A DNA stretch of 64,000 bases from an uncultured Acetatifactor sp. (lineage in GTDB: Bacteria > Bacillota > Clostridia > Lachnospirales > Lachnospiraceae). Location of the stretch: assembly GCA_910589035.1 (NCBI GenBank), contig CAJUSI010000039.1:1-64000 (forward strand), read 5' to 3'. This document shows, piece after piece, positions 8,988-17,271 of this stretch (within the stretch, counting starts at the first letter, position 1; every line of letters begins with the position of its first letter). Position numbers and translations under genes: made by a program. The notes beneath the pieces were generated by a model that was not told the origin of the DNA, ran no database searches, and worked only from the letters and a program-made list of their open reading frames with translations.

Positions 8988-9899
8988 TCACGTCCGTTCT
9001 TTATTTTCCCGTTCCACCGGAAGCCAGAGCTCGATATAGCGTTTCTCATTGTCCGGTTTACGGAACCAGTGGTAAACCGAAATCTCCGGAGAATCCGCCA
9101 GAAGATACCCGGAGGAGGGAAGCCACTCCTCCACGATTTTCTTCCTGAGTTCCGAAAAAATCATGGTGGGATATTGGCACCGTCTCGTCTCGCATATCAC
9201 ATAGGTCCGGGCCGGAATGGCTATGTTCTCAAACCGTTTCGCGTCCTCGGCATTTCCAAGCTCTTCCTCCAGATGCTCCCGCTCCCACTGTCCCAGCCGG
9301 GCGGCAATGTAAAAATCGTAACCCTCATCCCGGAAATTCGTCATGACCCCATAATTGGTGACGTTATCGCCGGCAAGTCCTTTCAGCACATACTGGTTCA
9401 GCCTTGTGGTCACATAGAAATCCTCCTCCTGATCCGCTCTCTCCGCGGGCGTTCCCGTGAAAAATCTTTTGTAGCCTGTGAGGACCATCTCCGGCTTCTC
9501 TTCAATCCTGTACTCCATACTGCTGCCTCCTTTCAAAGAAATCCTGATGGACAGGCGGGTAAAGGAGCATAGCTTTGCCCCGGGCTCGCGCGCCGCCGAC
9601 GGGGTGATGCCGTGAAAGCGGGTAAAGGCTTTGGTAAAGCTGTCCGGACTGTCATAGCCATATTTCACCGCTGCGTCGATGACCCTGATTTTGTCCGCAG
9701 CCAGTTCCGCCCCTGCCAGGGCCAGCCTGCGGCTGCGGATGTACTCCCCCAGGGTATAGCCGCAGAGGATGCTGAATACCCGCTGAAAATGCCAGGGGGA
9801 AGAAAAGGCGTTTTCCGCGATTTCCTGGTAGTCCAGTTCCTCGGTGATGTGACTTTCGATATAGTCGATGGCTTTCTGTATTCCTGTGATCCAGTCCAT
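8988..9899 (-). CDS. AraC-family regulator with GyrI-like effector-binding domain
   Basis: The N-terminal ~105 residues are an AraC/XylS DNA-binding domain with two helix-turn-helix motifs (LDYQEIAENAFSSPWHFQ and GYDSPDSFTKAFTRFHGI). The remainder is a GyrI-like/Bacterial effector-binding domain (SMEYRIEEKPEMVLTGYK onward), the layout of Rob, SoxS-like and many Firmicute regulators that bind small amphipathic drugs. I place the start at the ATG ending at 9899, which has GGGAGAG eight bases upstream; a longer frame reaches 9959 but lacks such a site. It converges on the diguanylate cyclase gene. Targets are unknown. Confidence 0.85.
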   Translation of the reverse strand: MDWITGIQKAIDYIESHITEELDYQEIAENAFSSPWHFQRVFSILCGYTLGEYIRSRRLALAGAELAADKIRVIDAAVKYGYDSPDSFTKAFTRFHGITPSAAREPGAKLCSFTRLSIRISLKGGSSMEYRIEEKPEMVLTGYKRFFTGTPAERADQEEDFYVTTRLNQYVLKGLAGDNVTNYGVMTNFRDEGYDFYIAARLGQWEREHLEEELGNAEDAKRFENIAIPARTYVICETRRCQYPTMIFSELRKKIVEEWLPSSGYLLADSPEISVYHWFRKPDNEKRYIELWLPVERENKERT

Positions 9900-10331
9900 T
9901 TCGATCTCTCCCGCTTCTGCTGCGCAGTTTTCCTTCCGATATTTTCCTGCTCCGGACATGCTCCGGGCATTTTCCGGCGTCTTCCGGTAATTGCAGCTCT
10001 GCTCCTGTTTCCAACCTGTTCCTTTGTTATTGTATCGGCCAGCCTGGAATTATCATAGCAGAAAAAAGGGGGAGGCACCCGACTTTTTCTGCTGTGACAC
10101 AACGGAGATAGCATCGCTTATTCTCCTGTCCTCCCAATCCGGAATTTCTTCCACCACGGCTTCTTTGTTTTCTCCATTTCTGCCCTCGGTTGTGGGATGT
10201 TGTTTTAAAATACCATGGGATTCCGGAAATTACAAGCGTAAAATTTTTGCAGCAAATGATTCTCAGAGCTTGCCGCCATGTAAGAGACTTGGTACAATGG
10301 TTTTGAATTTCGATATTCCGGGGGATGGAAA
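9900..10331. other. Intergenic stretch with one promoter-like site
   Basis: No intact gene is seen. On the plus strand TTGCCG (10270-10275) and TACAAT (10293-10298) are 17 bases apart and point at the broken gene that follows. A minus-strand segment near 10100-10200 reads as protein-like in one frame but has no start or family. Confidence 0.4.
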
Positions 10332-10683
10332 ATGCTCTTTTTTCTGAAAATGCCTGCCAGTTCCGTCCTTCTTCTCCGGGATCAGACAGGACACCTGTGA
10401 GGTCTATCCCTACTGGCCCCGCGCGGCAATTCTGGAAACTGCCACGTTTCATCTGCTGCCAGACCATTCGCAGTTCCGGGATTTTGATGTCTTCCGCAGC
10501 CGCATCATGTCTGCCGGTAATATCGATAATCGGGAACGGGATCAAAAGCTGTGGGATTGGATCCGTGAGTTTCCGGCAGCTATCTCCAGGGTTCTCTCCA
10601 GCGGCTCCTTTTGCCGCTATCTGGAGTGGGAAAACAGATGGATCGCAGAGCTGAATGCCCTGGACGGACTTTTTCTGTTGTAA
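10332..10683 (+). pseudogene. Frameshifted small gene of unknown family
   Basis: An ATG at 10332, after GGGGATGG, opens a frame that stops at about 10400. The frame in phase with 10381 then carries on with protein-like sequence (CEVYPYWPRAAILETATF, RERDQKLWDWIREF, FCRYLEWENRWIAEL) to the TAA at 10681-10683. Together they would make a protein of about 115 residues with one frameshift near 10395-10404. The motif YPYWPRAAILE faintly recalls the end of a CYTH domain but I would not assign it. A promoter-like site lies at 10270-10298. Either a pseudogene or programmed frameshifting; the first is much more likely. Confidence 0.45.
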
Positions 10684-10770
10684 AGGAGAGAACGCCGTTG
10701 TTCTGTCCTGCAAGACTCACTGGCCTGGCTCATCAGGCACATTTGGACAAAGCTCATAGCTTAGCTCATT

Positions 10771-10794
10771 CGGCTCATTGTCCGCGGGAATAAG
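10771..10794 (+). repeat. Dispersed intergenic repeat, copy 1 (second copy at 55653-55676)
   Basis: CGGCTCATTGTCCGCGGGAA reappears with two or three changes at 55653 as TTGGCTCATTGCTCGCGGGA, in both cases followed by ATAA. Both copies lie between genes, in stretches rich in GGCTCAT and short inverted repeats. The rest of 10684-10962 holds no gene. Confidence 0.45.
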
Positions 10795-10962
10795 GCGGCT
10801 CACATTCTCACCAGAGAGCTGTGCAGGATCCGAAACTTCCGCTCCTGCTCCCAGAAGGGGCAAAGCTTCCTGAAATATCTGTCCGGCTCCGAAAGCCATA
10901 CGGCCAGCCGGTCCGGCTCCTGCAGGAAACATAAAGCAATGGGAAGCTTTTGGAAAAACCCA

Positions 10963-12375
10963 TCACTTCCGCATCATCAGCATCACGCAAAGGAGAAACC
11001 ATCCGTCCTGTACGTCGATGACCATATCTCCGGCGTACTTGCCCGCCACCCTGCGGATGTTGGACAGGCCGTAGCCATGGCCCTCCGTTTTCTCTTTGGA
11101 GGTGACGGGAAGTCCGCTTTGTGCATCCCAACGAAGGCTCCCGGAGAAGCTGTTTTGGATTTCGATCAGATAGGCATTGTTCCTGTGGCAGGCCCGGAGG
11201 GAAACCTGCGGTCTGTCCGGCGCGTTGCCCTCCGCATATTCCACCGCGTTCTGAAGCCCGTTGTTCAGTATCACACTGAGGTCAAAGGCGTTGATATCCG
11301 AGCCCGAGGGATAATAAAAATCCCACTGAAAGTCAACATCTCTTTTCTGCGCCTCCTCTTTCCATTCCCGCAGAATCACGTCCGTCACAGGATGGCCGCT
11401 CCCCATTCCCCCTGCCGCCCCGGCCAGTGCCGCCTTCAAATCGGCACTGTACTCTCTCGCTTCCTCCGTCCTGTTTCCGGCGTAGAGGGATTCCAGCGTG
11501 AGGAGATGGTTTGCCATGTCATGCCGGATGGACCGGATGCTCTGGTACAGGCTCTCCACCTGTTCTATATGATGTTGGATGTCGTCTATCCGGGCGGCCA
11601 GCAGCTCGTTTTGGAGCCTTTCCTCCTGCCTGGCCTTGATGCTCTGGTACAGGCCCACCGTCACTATGACTGCGGCCATGGACACGGCGTAGTAAAATAA
11701 TGCCCGCATATCATACTGCCCTGCATTTTTTCCTGTCTGCAGAATATAGTAGCTGCGGTAGTAGTGTATGATTTCAAATCCCCCAGTCCCTGTAAAAAGG
11801 GGAATCAGCAGCATGCACAGCTCCTTTCCGGACATATTGAAAGATTTGTATGTATAGGCCTTTAATATACATTTCACAAATACCGACACGATCGTCATTT
11901 CTGTCAGCAAAAAAAAGAGACACATGCCCAGGTACAATGCCTGCCACAGCTTTGGGCGGGCCGCCATATAAGCCGTATGGGAGGCATAGCTGTAGAGACT
12001 GTCATAGAATATTTCCGTGATGGCGCAGGCCAGCCAGCAGAGGGAGAAGAATGCCGCGCACAGGAAAATCTTCTGTCTGTAATTCCTTCTGTCCGCCAGG
12101 CACAGCACAAGGAACGCTGCAAGAACGCCTGCGCCCGTGGCGGCAGAACTGCGAAGATGGAACTGCATGGCCCCAAGGAAAAGGATGGTTATGGAGTATG
12201 CCGCCCAGACAAGCCGGGATTTCTGCAGGGCTGTCATGCAACAGCCCGGACGGCTTGGCTTTCCTGACCCGGACAGCTCCCTGCCCTGGGCCAGAAAGGG
12301 CCTCACCAGCCTGGCCAGGCAGTACCCCGTCAATATCTGCTCCGCCACGATCAGCAGCCCCGCCGCAAAATCCAT
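10963..12375 (-). CDS. Sensor histidine kinase of the AgrC/GHKL type
   Basis: The protein has six or seven N-terminal membrane segments (about 1-215), a coiled coil, a short phosphoacceptor helix with the histidine in IRSIRHDMANHLLTL, and a GHKL ATPase domain (about 340-468) with the N-box LNNGLQNAVEYAEG and the glycine loop GHGYGLSNIRR. This is the layout of peptide-sensing AgrC-like kinases that pair with LytTR regulators, and the LytTR regulator lies just upstream. I choose the start at 12375, where AGAAAGGA precedes the ATG by seven bases; a longer frame to 12432 has no such site. No AgrB/AgrD peptide genes are seen next to it. Confidence 0.88.
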   Translation of the reverse strand: MDFAAGLLIVAEQILTGYCLARLVRPFLAQGRELSGSGKPSRPGCCMTALQKSRLVWAAYSITILFLGAMQFHLRSSAATGAGVLAAFLVLCLADRRNYRQKIFLCAAFFSLCWLACAITEIFYDSLYSYASHTAYMAARPKLWQALYLGMCLFFLLTEMTIVSVFVKCILKAYTYKSFNMSGKELCMLLIPLFTGTGGFEIIHYYRSYYILQTGKNAGQYDMRALFYYAVSMAAVIVTVGLYQSIKARQEERLQNELLAARIDDIQHHIEQVESLYQSIRSIRHDMANHLLTLESLYAGNRTEEAREYSADLKAALAGAAGGMGSGHPVTDVILREWKEEAQKRDVDFQWDFYYPSGSDINAFDLSVILNNGLQNAVEYAEGNAPDRPQVSLRACHRNNAYLIEIQNSFSGSLRWDAQSGLPVTSKEKTEGHGYGLSNIRRVAGKYAGDMVIDVQDGWFLLCVMLMMRK

Positions 12376-12585
12376 GTAAAATCCTTTCTCCACTGTGATA
12401 CCTCCCGGGCCTGTCGCCTTTTTCAGCCTCATTTCTCATATACTGTCAGAAAGAAAGTGCAGCTTCCGATACGTTCTCATAAGATGTATTATTGATAACA
12501 TTTGTCCGCAATATGCTGCTGAAGCTGCAGCCGGAACCAATATGGTACGGATACGACTCCATTCCCCGACAGGACCGCAGACAGT

Positions 12586-13290
12586 TCATGGCCCGGTGCA
12601 GCACCGCTGGTTATACCTTAAGTAGCTTTTCACGAAATCCGGATAGTTCTGCTTTGCCATCATGGCCTGTCCCCTTTCCAGATATATGGTGGAGGCGTCG
12701 TATTTTCTGATATAGCGGAAATTTATCAGGTAGGCTCTATGGGGGCGGTAGAAGTCGGCCCCCGTCCTCTTCTCCAGCTCCTTCATTTTCCCGTAATATT
12801 CGATGTCTGAGTCCAGGGTGTGCAGGATCACTTTCCTGTTATAGACTTCCGCATAGACAATGTCCTCCACCGGGACGGTGATATGTTCCCCGCCTCTGGT
12901 AATCATGAGCGTCCTTTTTTCCTCCCGGCATCTTCCGTCCTCAAGCTGCTTTGCCGCCCGCGCCAGCACTTCCGCAAGCTTTCCGTCGTCAAAGGGCTTT
13001 ACCAGATAGTGCAGGGCTCCCACGTCAAAAGCCTGGAACACATAGTCCTCCAGGGCGCTGACAAAGATAATTACCATATTTTTATTGCCCTGCCGCAGTA
13101 ACCCGGCTGTCTCCATGCCGTTCCTGCCAGGCATCTGAATATCCAGCAGCACAATATCCGGCGGCCGTGCCGCAAGGAGGGCCTCCCCGGAGGGGTAAAG
13201 CGCAAGCTCCGCCTCCGGATAGAGCCGGCTTATTTTTTCCGCAAGCATGGCGCGGACCTCCTTTTCGTCGTCGCATACCGCAATCCGCAT
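12586..13290 (-). CDS. LytTR-family response regulator (AgrA/VirR-like)
   Basis: The 234 residues comprise a receiver domain (1-120, acceptor aspartate in IVLLDIQMPGRNG, lysine in YLVKPF) and a LytTR DNA-binding domain (about 135-230, motifs EDIVYAEVYNRKVILH and FYRPHRAYLINFRYI). It is the partner of the GHKL kinase, which follows 210 bases downstream on the same strand. LytTR proteins bind pairs of 9-bp direct repeats; I did not find a clear pair upstream. The region 13291-13539 upstream is AT-rich and holds no gene. Confidence 0.92.
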   Translation of the reverse strand: MRIAVCDDEKEVRAMLAEKISRLYPEAELALYPSGEALLAARPPDIVLLDIQMPGRNGMETAGLLRQGNKNMVIIFVSALEDYVFQAFDVGALHYLVKPFDDGKLAEVLARAAKQLEDGRCREEKRTLMITRGGEHITVPVEDIVYAEVYNRKVILHTLDSDIEYYGKMKELEKRTGADFYRPHRAYLINFRYIRKYDASTIYLERGQAMMAKQNYPDFVKSYLRYNQRCCTGP

Positions 13291-13539
13291 CTTGTCTTGT
13301 CACTTCCTTCCGCTTGCCCCACAGACGAAATATTTTCGCTTATATAATGATTTACTTATATTCTATGGTAAACGGCTTAAAATCTTTATATTGGCATTCT
13401 TTGTTTCTGATTTTCAGCAAAGTAAAAATAGCAATGATATTTACTATAATATCGGCCTGCAGGGAAAATTTTTATATTGATCTGTTGTAAAACGCCTCTT
13501 TTTTGCTGTAGAAGCTCTAGCTTAGCTGGTCGGCATGCC

Positions 13540-14820
13540 TTATCGGCCTCCCTGCTCCATCAGCTTCAGGTAATGGGGGATATCCTCTGTAACCGGACGA
13601 ATCTGAAAGGGTGCTCCGCAGCATCCGCAATGCCACTTTTCTTCGCCCTCAAAGGTATACCTTACGCCGCATTTACAGGCTCCGCTGAAACGGTTCTTAC
13701 AGCCTGTGTCGCTGTGGCGGAAGATTTCGGCAATCCTTTCCGGATATTCCTGCAAATAAGGCACACAGTCCTGGGCATTCCGGATCCGCAGCTCCAGATA
13801 CAGCTTCCCCTTGTCGGAGGTCAGGGCATAGGCATGGGTTTTGGCGGCGCCGCGGTAATACCGGAGGGAAGGTCCTTCATTGGGGGCGGCCCTCCTCCTG
13901 GTATATCCCTGCTGCATCAATATTTTATCCATGGCAAGCACCGTTTCCCGGTCTGCCTCCGCGTGCATTTTGTCCGCCACATAACCGCTGTCCTCCCCCA
14001 GGGAGCAGATATGCAGATCCTCCGCCAGAATTTTATAATTCCAGCCGATAAAAGCATTCCCGAAGGCAATGTCCGGGGAGTACACATTTTTTACGTCTTT
14101 CAGCTGGGTGTCCCTTACCTTTTTTGCCACAAGAGACAAAACCTGGAGGAGGTTCCGGTTGTCCGGATAATCAATTTCCAGTGTGCTTCCGGATGTCAGG
14201 GAATAATTCTTGATTACGGAAAAGACGAATCCGTAGTCATGCAGGGCCTTCAGCAGAATATTCGTCTTCTTTGCCTGATTTAGCCGCCTGATTTCCGCTG
14301 TGTCCGCAAGAAATGCCGCTCCCCCAAAATCCCCGCCGGAAGCACCATCCTCCGAAAACTCTCCGCGGGAAACGCCGTCCCCTGAAAACTCTCCACAGGA
14401 AACACCTCTTCCCGAAAGCTTTCCACGGGAAGCGCCGTCCCCTGAAAACTCTCCACAGGAAACACCTCTTCCCGAAGGCTTTCCGCGGGAAGCGCCGTCC
14501 CCTGAAAACTCTCCACAGGCAAAAATGCAGAGCAGGAAATGGCCCAAATACCAGGGCGCTTTCCTGGCCTCCCTGGCCTGGCTTGTAAAATAGCCGTATT
14601 CCTCCTCTTTGTACAGGGGAAGGCCGAACCGCTCCGGCTCCCTTGCCATATCGGTATACATCTGCCGGAACATTGTGCCGATTTCCCGAAAAGCTTCCTC
14701 AAATTCCTGCCGGGTAAGCGACTGTAAAAAATCCGGGTGAATTGCAAAGTTGTCCGGTATATCTACCAGTTCGCTGCGGCGTACCTGAGCCCACTGGCTG
14801 ACTATAAAGCTGTCGTTCAT
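13540..14820 (-). CDS. Unknown protein with decapeptide repeats and a C-terminal Cys cluster
   Basis: I do not recognise the family. The chosen ATG ends at 14820 and follows GGGGG by six bases; a longer frame reaches 14868. The protein (about 426 residues) has a helical N-terminal part, a repeat region (about residues 100-165) of six 10-residue units of the form xGEFSGDGAS / RGKxSGRGVS, a central alpha/beta part and a C-terminal cluster CKCGVRYTF...WHCGCCGAPF that looks like a metal-binding ribbon. The repeats interrupt what seems to be one domain: sequence before it (PWYLGHFLLCIFA) and after it (TAEIRRLNQAKKTNILL) is helical. No export signal is seen. Confidence 0.7.
   Translation of the reverse strand: MNDSFIVSQWAQVRRSELVDIPDNFAIHPDFLQSLTRQEFEEAFREIGTMFRQMYTDMAREPERFGLPLYKEEEYGYFTSQAREARKAPWYLGHFLLCIFACGEFSGDGASRGKPSGRGVSCGEFSGDGASRGKLSGRGVSCGEFSGDGVSRGEFSEDGASGGDFGGAAFLADTAEIRRLNQAKKTNILLKALHDYGFVFSVIKNYSLTSGSTLEIDYPDNRNLLQVLSLVAKKVRDTQLKDVKNVYSPDIAFGNAFIGWNYKILAEDLHICSLGEDSGYVADKMHAEADRETVLAMDKILMQQGYTRRRAAPNEGPSLRYYRGAAKTHAYALTSDKGKLYLELRIRNAQDCVPYLQEYPERIAEIFRHSDTGCKNRFSGACKCGVRYTFEGEEKWHCGCCGAPFQIRPVTEDIPHYLKLMEQGGR
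14339..14518 (-). repeat. Six 30-bp tandem repeats inside the unknown gene
   Basis: Read on the plus strand, units start with GAA(A/G)C(A/G)CC at 14339, 14369, 14399, 14429, 14459 and 14489, alternating between two subtypes so that a 60-bp higher-order period appears. Copies two, four and six of one subtype are almost identical, which points to recent unequal exchange or slippage. The period of ten codons keeps the frame. Confidence 0.85.
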
Positions 14821-14911
14821 ATGCTGCCCCCATCTTTCTATAGCAAAAATTATTTTTATACGTCTCATTCATTCTATCCAGAACCTGCCCAATCAGTCAG
14901 ACTATACTTGC

Positions 14912-14939
14912 AAAAAGACAGCTCATCATCAGGCTGTCT
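14912..14939 (-). terminator. Rho-independent terminator after the merR remnant
   Basis: On the minus strand AGACAGC, a ten-base loop and GCTGTCT are followed by TTTTTG. It lies just after the stop of the GyrI-like part of the broken merR gene. Confidence 0.75.
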
Positions 14940-14947
14940 AACCTTAT

Positions 14948-15513
14948 TCAGCCATCCCGCGTCCGGCGGATTTTGACGGGAACATAGATATCCAGCTGAT
15001 GATAGCCCAGGGCCTGCCTGATTTCCTCTGTGGGATTTACCATATGGCACATGCATCGATGGCCCGGACGCTCGTCCGGTTCAAAGCCGCTGCCTTCCAG
15101 CCACTTCAGGATACCGGAATAAATTCGGCCGCCGATATCGTCGTCCCCGTCCACGGACATGGCCGCGGCGTACAGCCCGCCCTCAAATGTGACCAGCTCA
15201 TAAGGCGCCGTGTCCCTATCCGTCACCCAGTCTTCCACCGCCCAGATCCAGACGGCCTTTCCGTCCTCCTCAAACCAGAGGAAATCGGGCGCGCCGTACG
15301 GAAAATCCGCTGGATGTCCTTAATGCTGATATTCAGCCTGCGCAGGATCAGGATCTGCTCCAGGCGCCTGATGTTGCAGCTGTCGTAAAGGCGGTAGGCA
15401 TAGTCGTTGCTCCGTTTGCTGGTTAACAGTCCCATGTCCTCGCAGTAGCGCAATGTACGGGCAGAGATATCATATTTTGCCGAAATTTCCCTTATTTTGA
15501 TCAAATCCTTCAT
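14948..15513 (-). pseudogene. MerR/GyrI-type regulator broken by internal deletion and frameshift
   Basis: From 15513 (AAGGGAG before the ATG) the frame gives a normal MerR helix-turn-helix domain (LIKIREISAKYDISARTLRY) to about SIKDIQRIF, then turns to nonsense and stops at 15223. In another phase, from about 15310, comes the second half of a GyrI-like effector domain (YGAPDFLWFEEDGKAVWIWA, then YELVTFEGGLYAAA) with its own stop at 14948. The dimerisation coiled coil and the first half of the ligand domain, usually about 80-100 residues, are missing at the junction. One internal deletion out of frame explains both. The DNA-binding domain alone could still be made. Confidence 0.8.
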
Positions 15514-15540
15514 GGAGAAGCTCCCTTCTGCGGTTTTGGG

Positions 15541-15645
15541 TAGAATCCTGTCTTGGATTCTATCATAGAATTCTCTTCGCAAATTCTATGATCTAAAACC
15601 TATTATAGAATTTTGATAATAGAATCCTTTCTTGGATTCTATTAT
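15541..15645 (-). repeat. Cluster of three ATAGAATCC/GGATTCTAT hairpins upstream of merR
   Basis: Three perfect or near-perfect hairpins follow each other: TAGAATCC/GGATTCTA (15541-15562), TCATAGAATT/AATTCTATGA (15563-15591) and a 12-bp ATAATAGAATCC/GGATTCTATTAT (15616-15645), with loops of six to nine bases. The same element recurs at 41834-41917 and 57191-57242, each time 28-60 bases upstream of a minus-strand start codon. The arms contain TATAAT-like sequence. The rest of 15514-15872 holds the XRE promoter region, with TATAAT near 15811. Confidence 0.8.
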
Positions 15646-15872
15646 ATACCCTTCCCCAACGGAAGAGTCAATCCGGAAGAAAAACTCTTTTTAAAAAAGT
15701 ATTTCCATCTGAAAGCCCGGGAATTTCCGGAAGCGGTCTATTCCCCTGCAGGCAACTGAAAGTGTCGAAAAAGAACTTTCAGGTTGGTAGAAAATGTCTC
15801 TGTTTTTTTGTATAATGATACCAGGGTCAAGGTACTGCCAGTAAAGGAACATCAACTGCGGAGGTTACAGAA

Positions 15873-16490
15873 ATGAAGCTGTCGGAAAAAATCATAGAAT
15901 TGAGAAAAGCAAACGGAATGACCCAGGAGGAACTTGCATCCATATGTAATGTGAGCCGGCAATCCATATCCAAATGGGAAGCCGACATTGCATTGCCGGA
16001 AACAGAAAAACTGTTAATATTGGGCAAAACCTTTCATGTATCCATGGATATCCTGCTGAAAGATGATCTGACATTGGGAGAAGCGAAGGAGGTCCATAGC
16101 TGCGGCAGCAATGCGCTTCGGGAAAAGGAACCGTCGCTGTATGAGGGTATCCTAATAAAGGAAAGCTTAAGGGATGATACCGTCATTGACCTTCTTCATA
16201 TCCACAAAATAGAATTGTGGAATACCGGCGGAAAGCCCAAATATTGGACTGTGCTGTTTTTTACAAGCGATCAGGCCGATTTTCCCCAACAGATCTCCAA
16301 AGCCATATTGTCCGACCCTGACAATGGTGAGAACTGGTTTGTCGATTTTAAAGCCAGGAATACGAAATACATTGTGTTTCAGGACAAAATACTGCAATAT
16401 GAAATCGGAAATCAGGCGGAAAAAGAGGCCGTATGTGAAGAATGCCGAAAAATGGGCATTTCAGATGAGCAGATGAACTGGCCGGAATAG
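15873..16490 (+). CDS. XRE-family transcriptional regulator
   Basis: Residues 1-65 are a Cro/CI-type helix-turn-helix (MTQEELASICNVSRQSISKW), the form common in Firmicute regulators whose C-terminal part carries another module. The remaining ~140 residues (LHIHKIELWNTGGKPKYWTV onward) are an alpha/beta domain that I cannot name; the start of it, VIDLLHIHKIELW, resembles ligand-sensing appendages of such regulators. GGAGG lies before the ATG. It is intact while its three neighbours are broken, and the peptidase E remnant follows after eight bases, suggesting one transcript. Confidence 0.82.
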   Translation: MKLSEKIIELRKANGMTQEELASICNVSRQSISKWEADIALPETEKLLILGKTFHVSMDILLKDDLTLGEAKEVHSCGSNALREKEPSLYEGILIKESLRDDTVIDLLHIHKIELWNTGGKPKYWTVLFFTSDQADFPQQISKAILSDPDNGENWFVDFKARNTKYIVFQDKILQYEIGNQAEKEAVCEECRKMGISDEQMNWPE

Positions 16491-16498
16491 GAGAACAT

Positions 16499-16708
16499 AT
16501 GAGAGTATTGTTAACATCGGCAGGTCTGGAGACAGAAGAAATAAAAGAGTGCTTTGCGAACATGATTGACAAAGAAATGCGTTCCGTAAAAGCGCTGTTT
16601 ATTCCAACCGCGGCGGTAGACCCCGGCGCAATAGCGGTATTGCCAAAATGCATGAACGATTTGCGAAAATGCGGCATTCCGGACGGCATGGAAATCATCG
16701 GGGAATAA
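16499..16708 (+). pseudogene. Peptidase E-like (S51) gene reduced to its N-terminus
   Basis: The 69-residue product starts as peptidase family S51/GATase1-like proteins do (RVLLTSAGLETEEI, KALFIPTAA), but reaches only the first ~60 of about 200 residues and ends in MEIIGE. The catalytic Ser-His-Asp part is absent. The last residues look like a family C-terminus, so an internal in-frame deletion is likely. The start has AGGAGA upstream. It should be inactive as a dipeptidase. Confidence 0.7.
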
Positions 16709-16744
16709 ACCGGCACAAGCCAAAAACCAGAAAGAGAGGCGTAA

Positions 16745-17080
16745 ATGATTCCTGCAATTTATGACAGACGAAGTATCAGAAAATTTCTGGACAGGCCCCT
16801 GACGAAAGAAGATATTACGCAGATTATCCGGAGCGGGATGAAAGCCCCCTCCTCCAAAAACCGGCAGCCCTGGAAATTCATCGTGGTGCAGGGCAGGGAA
16901 AAAGCGGAAATGCTGAAGGCCTTCCGCCGGGGTATCTCCAGGGAGGAGAGGGGAATCCCGCTGCTGCCGGAAAGCAGACAACATATCGTCTCCGCGAAAT
17001 ATACCGCGGAAATCATGGACGAAGCCCCCGCGGCAAGGCCGCGGAAGAACATAGAAGATACCGTTATCTGGCGAGGTTAG
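16745..17080 (+). pseudogene. Nitroreductase-family gene with internal deletion
   Basis: The first ~95 residues match FMN-dependent nitroreductases (DRRSIRKFLDRPLT, KAPSSKNRQPWKF), then the product jumps from AEIMDEAP to ARPRKNIEDTVIW, which looks like the usual last 15 residues of the family. Total length is 111 instead of about 170-190, so the middle with part of the FMN site is gone. CCGCGG occurs twice (17028 and 17039) at the junction and may be the microhomology used. The enzyme should not fold normally. Confidence 0.72.
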
Positions 17081-17271
17081 CGTTTTTCAGGAAAGGGACG
17101 GCTGCCGCAGCAGTCCCGCTCTCGATTCCCCTCTCAACAAACAAGAGAAAGGCCCCGGGATACATTGGAAAGCTCCCGGAGAATCTTGACAAAATATGGA
17201 AATAATGATACGCTGAAATCGGCATGGCGAAACTTTACGAAATAAAAAATTTCAGGGAGGTTACAGGAAGA

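Noticed and set aside
10027..10713. 228-codon minus-strand frame
   Set aside because: It runs antisense to the frameshifted gene, and its composition does not look like a protein family.
10963..13290. A full Agr quorum-sensing operon
   Set aside because: Kinase and regulator are there, but no agrB or peptide gene can be found on either side.
14339..14518. CRISPR-like repeats
   Set aside because: Contiguous 30-bp units without spacers, in frame inside a gene.
15541..15645. CRISPR array
   Set aside because: Repeats are inverted hairpins of different lengths without unique spacers of constant size, and no cas genes are present.
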